Shown here one piece after another: positions 7,570-16,596 of a stretch of DNA of 64,000 bases (its first letter is position 1; every line of letters starts with the position of its first letter). The DNA comes from Vulcanimicrobiota bacterium (GTDB lineage Bacteria > Vulcanimicrobiota > Vulcanimicrobiia > Vulcanimicrobiales > Vulcanimicrobiaceae): positions 1 through 64,000 of the forward strand of contig DAHUZB010000033.1 of assembly GCA_027306785.1 (NCBI GenBank), in the 5' to 3' direction. The notes under the pieces are model-generated. The model was not told the origin of the DNA and searched no databases. It saw only the letters and a program-made list of their open reading frames with translations. The position numbers were made by a program, and so were the translations under genes.

Positions 7570-9255
7570 TCACGCCGGAACCACGGCGTCGTAGGCCTCG
7601 CGCAGGCGGCCGGCCTCGCTGACCGGGGCGGCGCAGACGGTGCCCAGGCAGAGGTAGGCCGCGGCTTCGGCCCCGGCGTCGCCGTAGACGGTCGTGAACG
7701 GGTCGGGCAGGCGCCGTGCGGCCTCGCGGAAGGCCGCGCCGGTCGCGGGCGCGCCCGTGACGCGGACGGAGAGCGCGGGGAGCAGGTAGCGGCGCAGCGC
7801 GCGGGCATAGGCGGCGGCGAACGATCCGGCCCCGCCGTGAGTGGCCGCGAAGAGCAGCAGCACCCGTTCGCCCTCGGCGCGGTAGCGCGGCTCGCCGGTC
7901 ATCACCGCCAGGCGCAGCAGGCTCTCGGCCGCGAGCCCGTTCTCGACGATCGGTCGATCGGGCAGCTCGAGCCGACCGATGCTGCGCTCGAGCCGGGCGT
8001 GATCGTAGAAGCCGCCGTCCTCGGCGCCGAAGTGCGCGATCAGCAGGTCCGCGAGCGCACGGGCGCGTTCCAGAAAGCGCGGCTCGCCGGTGATCTCGTG
8101 CGCGTCGAGCAGCGCGCGCAGATAGGCGTTTTGGTCGCCGAGCAGGCCGCGCACGCGCGGGGCCTCGCCGGGCGGCAGTACGTGGTAGAGCAGGCCGTCG
8201 CCATCGCGCGCACCCGCGTGCAGGCCGTCGAGCGCCGCCGTTGCTTCGGCGGCGAGCGCATCGTCGTCGAGCGCGACGGCGGCCCATGCAAAGGCGCCCG
8301 CGAGCGCGCTCGTCCAGTTCGCGTACGCGCGCCGATCCACGAAGGGGGCTTCGCGCGCCCGCCGCTCGTCGAGCGGCAGCGCGAAGTAGGCTTCGTCGGC
8401 GTCTTGGCTGCCCGCGAAGTAGCCGGTAGCCTGATCGCGCAGCACGGTGCGCACGTAAGCGAGCGCGGAGCGCATCGTCGTGTGCCACGTATCGCTCGGC
8501 GACCAGAGCTGCAACTGCGCGAGCACGCGCAGCAGACCCGCGTGATCCTCGCTCATCTTCTCGAAGTGCGGCACGCTCCAGTCGCGCGTGGTGGAGTAGC
8601 GAAAGAAGCCGCCCTCGACGTGATCGTACATGCCGCCGCCCGCCATCTCGCGCATCGTGCGCGCGACCATCTCGTGCAGATGCGGCTCGTTGCGCAGGCG
8701 CCACTCGGCGAGCAGAAACTCGAGCATCTCGGGCTGCGGAAACTTCGGTGCATCGCCGAAGCCGCCGAATTCCGCGTCGTACGACTCGGCGATCTGTTCG
8801 CGTACCGCATCGACGAGCGCGGGGCGCAGCGCGTCGGGGCGAGCGGGTTCGTACGTGCGCCGCGATGCGCGCATCTCGGCCGCCCGTTCGGCGATTTCAC
8901 CCTTCTTCTCGGCGTAAAATTGCGCGATCTCGCCGAGCGCGCGGCGCATCTGCGCGGGAGGCAGATAGGTGGCGCCGGTGAGCGTGGTGCCGTCGGGCGC
9001 CAAGAACGCGGTAGTGGGCCACCCGCCCATGTTGTAGCGCGCGTTCACGTCGGGGCGTTCGTCGTTATCCACGCGCACCGGCACGTAGTGGGCGTTGATC
9101 GCCTCGATCACCGCCGGATCGGCGTAACTCGTGCGATCCATCACGTGGCACCAATGACACCACACCGCAGAGATCGAGAGCAGCAGCGGTTTATCTTCGG
9201 CGCGTGCGCGCGCGAAGGCCTCATCGCCCCAGGGCATCCAAGCAATCTCAGGCAT
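7570..9255 (-). CDS. Thioredoxin-domain protein of the YyaL/SPATA20 (DUF255) family
   Basis: 561 residues from ATG at 9255. The N-terminal thioredoxin-like domain has CHWC at residues 33-36 (SAVWCHWCHVMD), the family hallmark, followed by an alpha/alpha-toroid of the six-hairpin glycosidase type (EMAGGGMYDHVEGGFFRYS; HFEKMSEDHAGLLRV). The biochemical role of YyaL proteins is not established; disulfide or sugar chemistry has been proposed. Start overlaps the preceding membrane-protein gene by 8 bases (9248-9255), so it is translationally coupled. Slightly shorter than many family members of about 650-700 residues. Confidence 0.88.
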   Translation of the reverse strand: MPEIAWMPWGDEAFARARAEDKPLLLSISAVWCHWCHVMDRTSYADPAVIEAINAHYVPVRVDNDERPDVNARYNMGGWPTTAFLAPDGTTLTGATYLPPAQMRRALGEIAQFYAEKKGEIAERAAEMRASRRTYEPARPDALRPALVDAVREQIAESYDAEFGGFGDAPKFPQPEMLEFLLAEWRLRNEPHLHEMVARTMREMAGGGMYDHVEGGFFRYSTTRDWSVPHFEKMSEDHAGLLRVLAQLQLWSPSDTWHTTMRSALAYVRTVLRDQATGYFAGSQDADEAYFALPLDERRAREAPFVDRRAYANWTSALAGAFAWAAVALDDDALAAEATAALDGLHAGARDGDGLLYHVLPPGEAPRVRGLLGDQNAYLRALLDAHEITGEPRFLERARALADLLIAHFGAEDGGFYDHARLERSIGRLELPDRPIVENGLAAESLLRLAVMTGEPRYRAEGERVLLLFAATHGGAGSFAAAYARALRRYLLPALSVRVTGAPATGAAFREAARRLPDPFTTVYGDAGAEAAAYLCLGTVCAAPVSEAGRLREAYDAVVPA

Positions 9256-9535
9256 CGTCCTCGTGCGCTCCTCGTAGATACGACGTGAGGTAGAACAGAT
9301 CGAACAGCACGGCGGATGCGAGCAGCCAGAACACGAGACTCGCATTGCGCACGACCACCAACGTCGCCGTGAATGCGAGGGTGAAGGCGAGCGCGATCGC
9401 CGCATAGCGGCGATGGCTCCGCGGCGTCATGCCGTAGACGTCGGCATCGTAGAATCCGCCCGGCGCGCGGCTGCGCCCGAAGGCGAGCAGCGCCGTGCCG
9501 AGCGAGATGACGAAACCGATCCAACCCCACAGCAT
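9248..9535 (-). CDS. Small membrane protein upstream of the YyaL-type gene
   Basis: 95 residues from ATG at 9535; an in-frame TTG at 9586 would add 17 polar residues, and neither start has a clear Shine-Dalgarno. Three hydrophobic segments (about 2-19, 43-62, 66-86) and a short charged tail GAHEDDA. No family recognised. The overlap with the YyaL gene suggests joint expression. Confidence 0.6.
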   Translation of the reverse strand: MLWGWIGFVISLGTALLAFGRSRAPGGFYDADVYGMTPRSHRRYAAIALAFTLAFTATLVVVRNASLVFWLLASAVLFDLFYLTSYLRGAHEDDA

Positions 9536-9624
9536 ACGGGCTGCTTCGCCGCGGGGCCGGGTTTGCGCTTGTTCCGTGCGGGGCAAAAGCGGCTCATCGC
9601 GTTCGCAGCACGAAGTGAGGCGGC

Positions 9625-9810
9625 ATGAGTGATCAAGGACCGGTGATCGTCAAACACGCCGTGGGTTCGCGGGCCGCGGGCATCGGCATGGCGCTGATCG
9701 TGCTGATCGCGGCTGCGATGGCGCTCTTCGCTTGGCACCCGTGGTCGACGTCACCCGCGCAGCCCGCGGCGTCGATCGCGCCGGCGGCCGGCACTCCCGG
9801 AGGAAACTAA
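9625..9810 (+). CDS. 61-residue single-pass membrane protein
   Basis: One membrane segment at about 17-37 (GIGMALIVLIAAAMALFAW) flanked by a short N-terminal polar region and a proline/alanine-rich tail ending TPGGN. Start ATG at 9625 is preceded by GTGAGG. It ends three bases before an even smaller membrane protein gene, and both read into the NHEJ genes. Function unknown. Confidence 0.55.
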   Translation: MSDQGPVIVKHAVGSRAAGIGMALIVLIAAAMALFAWHPWSTSPAQPAASIAPAAGTPGGN

Positions 9811-9813
9811 CGC

Positions 9814-9972
9814 ATGGGCGGACTTTTGTGGGGCATCATCGTGGTGCTCTTCGTGTTCTGGCTGATCGGACTCTCGCTGCATCTGCTCGGCGGGCTGATC
9901 CATCTCGTCCTCGTCGTCGCGATCGTACTGCTCGTCATCAAGCTCCTGACCGGACGCGCCGCCAAGACGTAA
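9814..9972 (+). CDS. 52-residue Lmo0937-like membrane protein
   Basis: MGGLLWGIIVVLFVFWLIGL followed by SLHLLGGLIHLVLVVAIVLL and a basic tail LTGRAAKT. The layout of two short helices joined by GGLIH matches the Lmo0937 family of tiny membrane proteins, which are widespread and often stress-associated. Strong GGAGGAAAC Shine-Dalgarno at 9799-9807, overlapping the end of the previous gene. The ligD gene begins 11 bases after its stop, so these three genes very likely share a transcript. Confidence 0.7.
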   Translation: MGGLLWGIIVVLFVFWLIGLSLHLLGGLIHLVLVVAIVLLVIKLLTGRAAKT

Positions 9973-9983
9973 AGCGACGCTCG

Positions 9984-11570
9984 ATGCCTGCCGGCACACG
10001 CCTTCGCGAGTACGTCAAAAAGCGCGACTTCACGGTCACGCCGGAGCCGCGCGGCAGTCACGTCAAACGCGGCGCGCGCTTGCGATTCGTCGTGCAGATG
10101 CATCGCGCGACGCGCTTGCATTACGACTTTCGCTTGGAGGCCGACGGCGTGCTCGCGTCGTGGGCCGTGCCCAAAGGGCCGACGCTCGTGCCGCTCGATC
10201 GGCGTCTCGCGATGCACGTGGAAGATCATCCGATGGCCTACCGCACGTTCGAAGGGATCATTCCCGCGGGACAATACGGTGCGGGCGAGGTGATCGTGTG
10301 GGACGAGGGGTGGTACGAGCTCGCCGAGGGCGACGATCCCGCCGACGAGATCGCGCAGGGCAAGATGAAGTTCGTGCTGCACGGCAAGAAATTGCGCGGG
10401 CTTTTCACGCTCGTGAAGATCAAGCCGCGCGCGGACGAGCACGGCGAGCCATGGCTGCTGTTCAAAGATCACGATGCGCACGAAGACCCGGCTTGGGATC
10501 CGGCCGCGCATCCGGAGTCGGTGAAATCGGGCAAGACGCTCGCCGATATCAAACGCGATCCGAAGGCGAAGACGTGGCAATCGAAGCCGAAAGCCGAGCG
10601 GGCGAAGCGCGCCGCGGCACCGGTCGATCCGCTGCCGCATCACCCCTCAGTCGAGCTCGCGACGCTCATCGACGCACCGTTCGACGATCCCGACTGGCTC
10701 TTCGAGATCAAGTGGGACGGCTATCGCGGCATCTGCACGATCGACGGGCAGGGAAAGCTCTCGCTCGTCTCGCGCAACGGGCTCGATCTGCTGGAGCGTT
10801 TTCCCGAACTCGATGCGCTCGCCGACGCATTCGCCTCGATTCCGATCGTCGTCGACGGCGAGATCGTCGCGCTCGACGACGAAGGCCGCTCCGATTTTCA
10901 GCGCCTCCAAGAGTATGAGCAGCACGGCCATCAGCTCACCTACGTCGCCTTCGATCTGCTCTACGCGGACGGACGCGATCTGCGCAAACGTCCGCTCGAA
11001 GAGCGCAAGGCGCTGCTCGAACGGACGATTCGCGACGATACGCTCGTGCTCTACTCCAAGCACGTGATCGGCACGGGGATCGCGCTCTTCGAACGAGCGC
11101 GACATCGGCGGCTCGAGGGCATCATCGGCAAGAAGCGCGATGTGCCGTACGTGGGGCGACGCACGCGCGACTGGGTGAAGATCAAAGCGCAGTTGGAGCA
11201 AGAGTTCGTGATCGGCGGCTGGACCGAACCGCGCGGCAGCCGCAAAGGCTTCGGCTCGCTGCTGCTCGGCGCGTACGTCGGCAAGAAGCTGCGCTACGTC
11301 GGTCACGTGGGCACCGGCTTCTCCGCAAAGCGTATCGAGCAGATCGCCGCGCGTCTGCAGCGTCTCTCGCGCGCGCGCTCGCCCTTCGAGGGCGAGATCG
11401 AGGCGAATACGGTCGCCCACTGGGTGAAGCCCGAACTCATCGCCGAGGTGCGCTTTACCGAGTGGACGCGCGAAGGCGTGCTGCGTCAGCCCGCGTTTCT
11501 CGGGCTGCGCGAAGACAAGGACGCGAAGGATGTCGTGCTCGAACGCGCGGAGCACCGCGGGCGCGAATGA
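9984..11570 (+). CDS. ligD: LigD phosphoesterase-ligase (NHEJ DNA ligase)
   Basis: 528 residues. N-terminal 3'-phosphoesterase domain, about 1-160: HRATRLHYDFRLEADG with His40 and His46, and HVEDHP with His78 and His82. Then an ATP-dependent ligase domain whose nucleotidyl lysine is Lys243 in EIKWDGYR, with ligase motifs VDGEIVALD (motif III region), RLEGIIGKK (motif IV) and DWVKIK (motif V), and a C-terminal OB fold. It seals double-strand breaks in non-homologous end joining with Ku. The polymerase domain found in fused LigD proteins is encoded by the next gene, overlapping by ATGA (11567-11570). Order (PE-Lig then Pol) matches fused Pseudomonas-type LigD rather than the mycobacterial order. 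Confidence 0.93.
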   Translation: MPAGTRLREYVKKRDFTVTPEPRGSHVKRGARLRFVVQMHRATRLHYDFRLEADGVLASWAVPKGPTLVPLDRRLAMHVEDHPMAYRTFEGIIPAGQYGAGEVIVWDEGWYELAEGDDPADEIAQGKMKFVLHGKKLRGLFTLVKIKPRADEHGEPWLLFKDHDAHEDPAWDPAAHPESVKSGKTLADIKRDPKAKTWQSKPKAERAKRAAAPVDPLPHHPSVELATLIDAPFDDPDWLFEIKWDGYRGICTIDGQGKLSLVSRNGLDLLERFPELDALADAFASIPIVVDGEIVALDDEGRSDFQRLQEYEQHGHQLTYVAFDLLYADGRDLRKRPLEERKALLERTIRDDTLVLYSKHVIGTGIALFERARHRRLEGIIGKKRDVPYVGRRTRDWVKIKAQLEQEFVIGGWTEPRGSRKGFGSLLLGAYVGKKLRYVGHVGTGFSAKRIEQIAARLQRLSRARSPFEGEIEANTVAHWVKPELIAEVRFTEWTREGVLRQPAFLGLREDKDAKDVVLERAEHRGRE

Positions 11571-12496
11571 GTGCCGAGCGCATCGAGGTGCGTGTCGGTA
11601 AGCGCACGCTCTCGCTCTCGAATCTCGACAAACCGCTCTATCCGCGTGACGGCCTCACCAAGCGCGACGTGATCGCGTACTATCGATCCGTCGCACCGAT
11701 CATGGTACGGCATCTGCGCGAGCGTCCGCTCACGCTGCAACGCTTTCCCGACGGCATCGACGGCGAATCGTTCTTCGAAAAGCATCTACCGAAAGGCGTG
11801 CCGGAGTGGTTCGCGCGCGCCACGCTGAGTAGCCCCGAAGGCGGTCGCGCGCGCACCACCTATCTCGTGTGCAACGATGCGCCGTCGCTCGTATTCACGG
11901 CGAATCTCGCCGCGCTCGTGCTGCACGTCTGGACATCGCGCGTCGCGACGATCGAGGCGCCGGACCTCGTCTTCTTCGATCTCGATCCGGGCGAGGGCTG
12001 TACGATCGGCACGCTCGCGCGCGTCGCGCTTTCGCTGCGGGAGCTGCTTGCGAGCATCGGTCTGCACGCGCTCGTAAAGACTTCGGGCGGCATGGGTTTG
12101 CACGTGCTGATCCCGCTCGCTCCGGATCATACGTACGAACAGGCGAAGATCTTCGCCGAAGCGGTCGCGCGCCGTTTGGCCGCGGACGATCCGCGCCGCG
12201 TCACGATCGAGCGATCGCTGCGTCTGCGCGACGATGCGGCGGTCTACCTGGATTATCTCCAGGTCGGTCGCGGCAAGACGATCGTCGCTCCCTACTCGCT
12301 GCGCGCGCGCGACGGTGCCCCGGTCTCGACCCCGCTCGACTGGGCCGAGGTGGAAGCGTACGCCCGCAGGCGCGGTACCCCGTGGGACGCATTCGCGGCA
12401 CACAACCTGCGCACCGTACCCGCGCGTCTCGAACGCGACGGCGACCGCTGGAACGCTCGTGCTTGGAAGAAGCAGCGCCTCGACCACTATATCTAG
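11567..12496 (+). CDS. ligD: LigD polymerase domain protein (NHEJ primase-polymerase)
   Basis: 309 residues, a stand-alone LigD polymerase of the archaeo-eukaryotic primase type. Metal-binding aspartates Asp138 and Asp140 are in FFDLDPGEG. The nucleotide-binding motif SGGMGLHVLIP contains His179, and the third acidic site is in VYLDYLQVGRGKTIVAPYS. It fills gaps, preferring ribonucleotides, during end joining. The ATG overlaps the stop of the phosphoesterase-ligase gene. Together they make a complete three-domain LigD in two polypeptides. Ku follows 78 bases downstream. Confidence 0.92.
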   Translation: MSAERIEVRVGKRTLSLSNLDKPLYPRDGLTKRDVIAYYRSVAPIMVRHLRERPLTLQRFPDGIDGESFFEKHLPKGVPEWFARATLSSPEGGRARTTYLVCNDAPSLVFTANLAALVLHVWTSRVATIEAPDLVFFDLDPGEGCTIGTLARVALSLRELLASIGLHALVKTSGGMGLHVLIPLAPDHTYEQAKIFAEAVARRLAADDPRRVTIERSLRLRDDAAVYLDYLQVGRGKTIVAPYSLRARDGAPVSTPLDWAEVEAYARRRGTPWDAFAAHNLRTVPARLERDGDRWNARAWKKQRLDHYI

Positions 12497-12574
12497 TAGT
12501 CGGCGCGCGCGCACATTCACGAAATAGCGAGACCCGATGCACGTCGTCGCGAACTCGGGTACACTACGAGAGCT

Positions 12575-13435
12575 ATGGCGCAAGCGATCTGGTCCGGTGC
12601 AATCAACTTCGGTCTGGTGACGATTCCGGTGAAGCTCTTCACCGCGGTCCGCACCGACGATCTCTCGTTCAACATGCTCCACGCGGGCGACGAGGGACGC
12701 ATCAAGTACGAGCGCGTCTGCTCGGTCGACGGCAAGCCCGTCCCCTGGGACGAGATCGTGAAGGGTTACGAGTACGAGAAGGGCCAGTACGTGGTGCTCA
12801 CCGACGAGGACTTCAAGAAGGTCAATCCGGTCGCCACGCAGTCGGTCGATATTCTCGAATTCGTCGATCTGGATCGGATCAATCCGATGTTCTTCGACAA
12901 GCCGTACTACCTGGAACCGAGCAAACAGGGGCGTCACGCATACGCGCTGCTGCGCGCCGCGCTCAACGAAGCGAACAAGGTCGCGATCGCGCGCGTCGTG
13001 ATTCGCACCAAAGAGTACATCGCGGCGGTCAAGCCGATCGGCGATGCGCTCGTGTTGGAACTGATGCATTGGGCGAGCGAGATCGTCGATTCGTCGACGC
13101 TCGAGATTCCGGGTGATGAGAGTCTGCCCGACGCCGAAATGAAGATGGCGAAGATGCTGATCGACACGATGAGCGTCGATGCATTCGAGCCGGAGAAGTT
13201 CACCAATCGCTATCACGACGAGTTGATGGCGATGATCGAAGCGCGCGCGCAAGGCAAGGAACTGCCGAAAGCCAAGAAGCCCGCCGCGCCGCGCGCGAAG
13301 GTCGTCAACCTCATGGACGTGCTCGCGCAGTCGCTCGAAGAGAGCAAAAAGCGGCGCACCGCGAACGGCCGCACCGCTTCTCAAGAAAAGTCGGAAAAGA
13401 AGACGGCCGCGCGGCGCAAGAAATCGGCCGCGTAG
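12575..13435 (+). CDS. ku: Ku homodimer, DNA end-binding protein
   Basis: 286 residues. MAQAIWSGAINFGLVTIPVK is the standard bacterial Ku opening. The ring-forming core (about 1-255) is followed by a lysine/arginine-rich tail (KKRRTANGRTASQEKSEKKT), as in Ku proteins with extended basic C-termini that contact DNA or LigD. A weak GAGAG precedes the ATG, and the 78-base gap before it may hold its own promoter. Ku binds broken ends and recruits the LigD proteins encoded just upstream. Confidence 0.95.
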   Translation: MAQAIWSGAINFGLVTIPVKLFTAVRTDDLSFNMLHAGDEGRIKYERVCSVDGKPVPWDEIVKGYEYEKGQYVVLTDEDFKKVNPVATQSVDILEFVDLDRINPMFFDKPYYLEPSKQGRHAYALLRAALNEANKVAIARVVIRTKEYIAAVKPIGDALVLELMHWASEIVDSSTLEIPGDESLPDAEMKMAKMLIDTMSVDAFEPEKFTNRYHDELMAMIEARAQGKELPKAKKPAAPRAKVVNLMDVLAQSLEESKKRRTANGRTASQEKSEKKTAARRKKSAA

Positions 13436-13448
13436 CCGTCGTTCGCCC

Positions 13449-14213
13449 CTAGCGGTTGCCGAACATATCGCGCAGCACCGCACCGGCGATGCCGCCCGCG
13501 ACACCGGCTTGCGTGGTCTGCTGCACCTGCTCGCCGCCCATGTAGGGCGCGAGCGCATGCGCCAGGTTCGGCATCGTGAGCGTTTGCAGCCACACTTTGC
13601 CCGGTCCCGTGAGGCGCGCGATGAAGAGCCCGTCGCCGCCGAAGATCGCGTTCATCACGCCCTTCATGAAGGTGATGTCGAAGTTGACCGTGCCTTCGAA
13701 CATGCCGATGTGCCCCGGATGCACTTGGATCGTTTCACCCGGCTGCAGATCGTAGGTGACGATCTCGCCGCCGAGTTCGATCCACGCGCTGCACGTGCCG
13801 CTCAGGCGCTGCAACACGAAGCCGTTGCCGCCGAAGATGCCCGCGCCGAGCGAGCGCTGAAAGCCCATCTGCAACTGTACGCCTTCGGTCGCGCACAGAA
13901 AGCCGTGGCGATGCACCATGTACTCTTTGCCGGGCGCGACATCGACCTGCACGATCTGCCCCGGCACCTTGGCGGCGAATGCGATCAGCCCGTTGCCGTT
14001 CGAGCTGTACTCCGTCATGAAGAGTCCGCCGCCCGAGAGCGCGCGCGTGAGCGCGCCGAAAAGCCCCTTCGCGCCGGCCGTCATCGCGGTCGTGTTGAGC
14101 TGCACGTTCTCGGTCATCCACGAGAACTCGCCGGGTTCGGCGACGATGCGGTCGCCGGGCTCGAGACCGATCTCGAGCACGGGTAGGGTGGTTCCGGTAA
14201 TCTTCGATTTCAT
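13449..14213 (-). CDS. AIM24-family (TIGR00266-like) protein
   Basis: 254 residues. Glycine-rich beta-helical sequence with repeated motifs EPGEFSWMTENVQLNT, GLFMTEYSSNGNGLIAFAAK, LQPGETIQVHPGHIGMFEGT and FGGDGLFIARLTGPGKVWLQ, which is the AIM24/TIGR00266 pattern. Function of this family in bacteria is not established. Clear GGAGGA Shine-Dalgarno (complement of 14221-14226) supports ATG at 14213. It converges on ku with only 13 bases between stops. It is transcribed in the same direction as the MFS gene 57 bases upstream. Confidence 0.88.
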   Translation of the reverse strand: MKSKITGTTLPVLEIGLEPGDRIVAEPGEFSWMTENVQLNTTAMTAGAKGLFGALTRALSGGGLFMTEYSSNGNGLIAFAAKVPGQIVQVDVAPGKEYMVHRHGFLCATEGVQLQMGFQRSLGAGIFGGNGFVLQRLSGTCSAWIELGGEIVTYDLQPGETIQVHPGHIGMFEGTVNFDITFMKGVMNAIFGGDGLFIARLTGPGKVWLQTLTMPNLAHALAPYMGGEQVQQTTQAGVAGGIAGAVLRDMFGNR

Positions 14214-14270
14214 GCCCTCATCCTCCGAGGCGTGTAGCTCCGCGTTTACGAGGGCGTTTACCTTGAGCCG

Positions 14271-15479
14271 TTAGGCGGTGTTTCGCTCTTCGCCGAGGCT
14301 CTCGCGTTCGACCGCCGCGTGCACGTCGGCTTGCACGAGCGAGTTGCGGATTCCGAGCACCAGACCGACCGTCGACATCACGAGCGATGGCAGGCCCGCG
14401 AACGACGAGCCGTAGCGCGAGAGCACGCCCGTGGAGGTTGGCGGCGCGAGAATCCCCGAGAGCGAGTCGAGCGACGAGCTGACCCCGAGGACGGTGCCCT
14501 GTTCGCGATCCGATGCGGCGCCGGAGATCATCGCGGTGAGGCCGTTCTGCGCAAAGGCGCCTCCGAGCGCGAAGATGATCATCACCGCGGCGACGGTGAG
14601 CGCGGTGTGCACGAACGGCGTGAGCGCGAAGCCGATCACGAGCAGCGCGAGTCCGAGCGTGGACATCACGCGATTGCCGAGCGATTTCGAGGCCTTGCCC
14701 ACGCCGACCGCGTTGATCAGCACGTTGACGACCGCGAAGCCGGAGAAATACTGCGTGGTCTGCACCACGTTGAAGTGCAGCTGCCCCGCGAGATAGAGCG
14801 CGATCACCGAGTACCACGCGTAGAGTGCGAGCGAGAGCGCGAACTTTTGCACGAGTAGCGGCGAGAGACGCACGTTGGTGAAGGTCGCGGCGATGTCGCG
14901 CAAGCCCACCTTCGCTTCGCTCTCTTCGAGTTTCGAGCGCGATTCGGGTAGCAAGATGAGCGTGAGGATCAGCGTGATGAGCTGCAGTCCCGACGCCGCG
15001 AGGAACGGCGCGGAGAAGCCGAACTTGGCATAGAGCAGGCCGCCACCCGCGGGCCCGAAGACCATGCCCGCCGCGAAGGTGGCGCCGATCAGCCCGAATG
15101 CGCGCGCGCGATCCTTCGCTTCGACGAGATCGGCCACGTAGGCTTGCGTGACGCCGATGTTGCCGCCCGAGACGCCCTCCACGATGCGCGCGATGAAGAC
15201 CCACATGATGCTCGGCGCAAACGCGAGCATCGCCCAGCCGATCGTCGCGCCGACCTGCGAGATCACGAGCACCATCTTGCGCCCGATGCGATCCGAGGCA
15301 TTTCCCCACAGCGGCCCCGAGATCAACTGGCAGAGCGAGAACGTGGCCATCAGCACGCCCACGATCTCCGCGCTCACGCCGAAATGCACGACGAAGTACG
15401 GCAGCAGCGGCAGCAGCATGCTGAAGCCGATGATGTCGATGAAGGTGATGCCGAGAATCGGCAGCAGCTTGCGGATCAC
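14271..15479 (-). CDS. MFS transporter, TetA/drug-efflux-like
   Basis: 402 residues with about twelve membrane helices. The MFS loop signature appears as [16 protein letters not shown] between helices 2 and 3, and [11 protein letters not shown] marks the central cytoplasmic loop. [22 protein letters not shown] in helix 4-5 matches the TetA/YajR-like proton-coupled exporters. Start is GTG at 15479, overlapping the stop of the HtrA-type gene by four bases (GTGA). Probable small-molecule or drug exporter; substrate unknown. Confidence 0.88.
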   Translation of the reverse strand: MIRKLLPILGITFIDIIGFSMLLPLLPYFVVHFGVSAEIVGVLMATFSLCQLISGPLWGNASDRIGRKMVLVISQVGATIGWAMLAFAPSIMWVFIARIVEGVSGGNIGVTQAYVADLVEAKDRARAFGLIGATFAAGMVFGPAGGGLLYAKFGFSAPFLAASGLQLITLILTLILLPESRSKLEESEAKVGLRDIAATFTNVRLSPLLVQKFALSLALYAWYSVIALYLAGQLHFNVVQTTQYFSGFAVVNVLINAVGVGKASKSLGNRVMSTLGLALLVIGFALTPFVHTALTVAAVMIIFALGGAFAQNGLTAMISGAASDREQGTVLGVSSSLDSLSGILAPPTSTGVLSRYGSSFAGLPSLVMSTVGLVLGIRNSLVQADVHAAVERESLGEERNTA

Positions 15480-16386
15480 GAGTGCGATTCGACGGGCAGG
15501 ATGATCGTGGACACGCGTTCGCTCTTTCGGAGAAGTTCGAGTTTGTAGGGGCGGGAAAGATCGATGGAGGTCAGGCGTTGATGCAGGTCATCGACGCCGC
15601 GCAGTCGTTCGCCTTCGATAGCCACGATCACGTCGCCCGCTTGCACGCGTGCGGTATCGGCGGGGCTTCCCGCCTCGACCGACTCCACGAGCAGAGCGCG
15701 CGGATCGTCGAGTGCGAAGCGCCGAGCGGCCGCACGCGAGAGGGTCAGGTCGCTGCCGGCGATGCCGAAGTAGCCGCGACGTACTTTTCCGTCGCGGATC
15801 AGGAGAGCCGCCACGTGCTTGGCAGTGTTCACCGCGATCGCAAAGCAGAGTCCCTGACCGGGTAGCACCGCCGTGTTCACGCCGATCACGCGGCCGCGGC
15901 TATCGACCAGCGGCCCGCCCGAGTTGCCGGGATTGAGCGCCGCATCGGTTTGGATGATGTTGTCCATCAACGTGCCGGATTGCGAGCGCATGCTGCGTCC
16001 GAGCGCGCTCACCACGCCCGCGGTGACCGTATAGGCCAGGCCGTACGGGTTGCCGACCGCGATCGCGAGTTGCCCGGGGCGCAGCGCAACTCGAGTCGCC
16101 CAGTTCCGCGACGGTGAGATCGGGCGCATTGACCCGCAGCACCGCGAGATCGCTATGCGGATCGTCGCCGACCAGGCGGGCGGGCAGTTCGCGCCCGTCG
16201 AGCAACGCGAGCTCGATGCGATCGGCACCGTGAACCACATGGCTGTTCGTGAGCACGAACCCGTCGGGCGTGAAGACGAAGCCCGATCCGCTGCCCGAGC
16301 GTCGCCCGGCCCGGACCGCGATAGCCACGACCGCCGGACTCACCCGCTCCGCCGCCGCCGCCACCGCCTCCGAATACGGATCCCCC

Positions 16387-16476
16387 ACGTCCCCCCGAGC
16401 CCCTGTGTCACCCTGGGTCACCGTGTCCCGCTGAGTCGCTGTGTCCCGCTGAGCCCCTGTGTCACCCTGAGCTTGT
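16387..16476 (-). repeat. 18-bp tandem repeat, about five units, at the 5' end of the HtrA gene
   Basis: Units begin at 16387, 16405, 16423, 16441 and 16459. Four share the pattern GTGTC(A/C)C(C/G)CTG(A/G)G(T/C) with three- or four-base variable ends; the first is more diverged. A 19-bp identical copy recurs at 16397-16415 and 16451-16469. Read on the minus strand in the HtrA frame, each unit is a hexapeptide of type [12 protein letters not shown]. The array merges into the palindromic element at 16461-16487. Confidence 0.85.
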
Positions 16477-16487
16477 CGAAGGGCGAC
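16461..16487. repeat. REP-like palindromic element
   Basis: GTCACCCT and AGGGCGAC arms (one mismatch) flank a core that reads CCCTGAGCTTGTCGAAGGG at 16465-16483. I recall this core as a dispersed palindromic motif found in many unrelated GC-rich genomes. Here it lies within the first codons of the HtrA frame and supplies residues ALRQAQGD. Confidence 0.65.
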
Positions 16488-16596
16488 GAAAATCTGAGAT
16501 GCCGTCATATGTGCCCACCCGAAACCGCAAAGCTCATCAACTCGGTTGCGGGCGCGGAAGGGTGGCGGACGCGCAAGGCGAACCGGGGTCAGTCGC

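Larger units (their letters stand above)
15476..16508 (-). pseudogene. htrA: HtrA/DegP-like serine protease with PDZ domain, interrupted by a frameshift
   Basis: Two overlapping frames together encode one protease. The N-terminal frame (from ATG at 16508) carries catalytic His90 (LTNSHVV) and Asp120 (HSDLAVL) and is in frame to VAELGDSS. The second frame resumes at [16 protein letters not shown] and carries the active-site GNSGGPL and a PDZ domain (RRGYFGIAG to the end). Dropping one T from AGTTGC near 16089 restores an uninterrupted GDSSALRPGQ, the usual HtrA sequence. The lesion is therefore a one-base insertion, either a true pseudogene or a sequencing error. The first 40 residues are hexapeptide repeats; an in-frame GTG at 16388 is an alternative start that would exclude them. 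No signal peptide or membrane anchor is visible. Confidence 0.82.

Noticed and set aside
12532-12560. ACCCGA/TCGGGT inverted repeat before ku
   Set aside because: Six-base arms with a 17-base loop and no further support as an operator; could be chance.
16387-16487. CRISPR-like array
   Set aside because: Units are 18 bp with no unique spacers between them, and they are in frame with a protein; no cas genes nearby.
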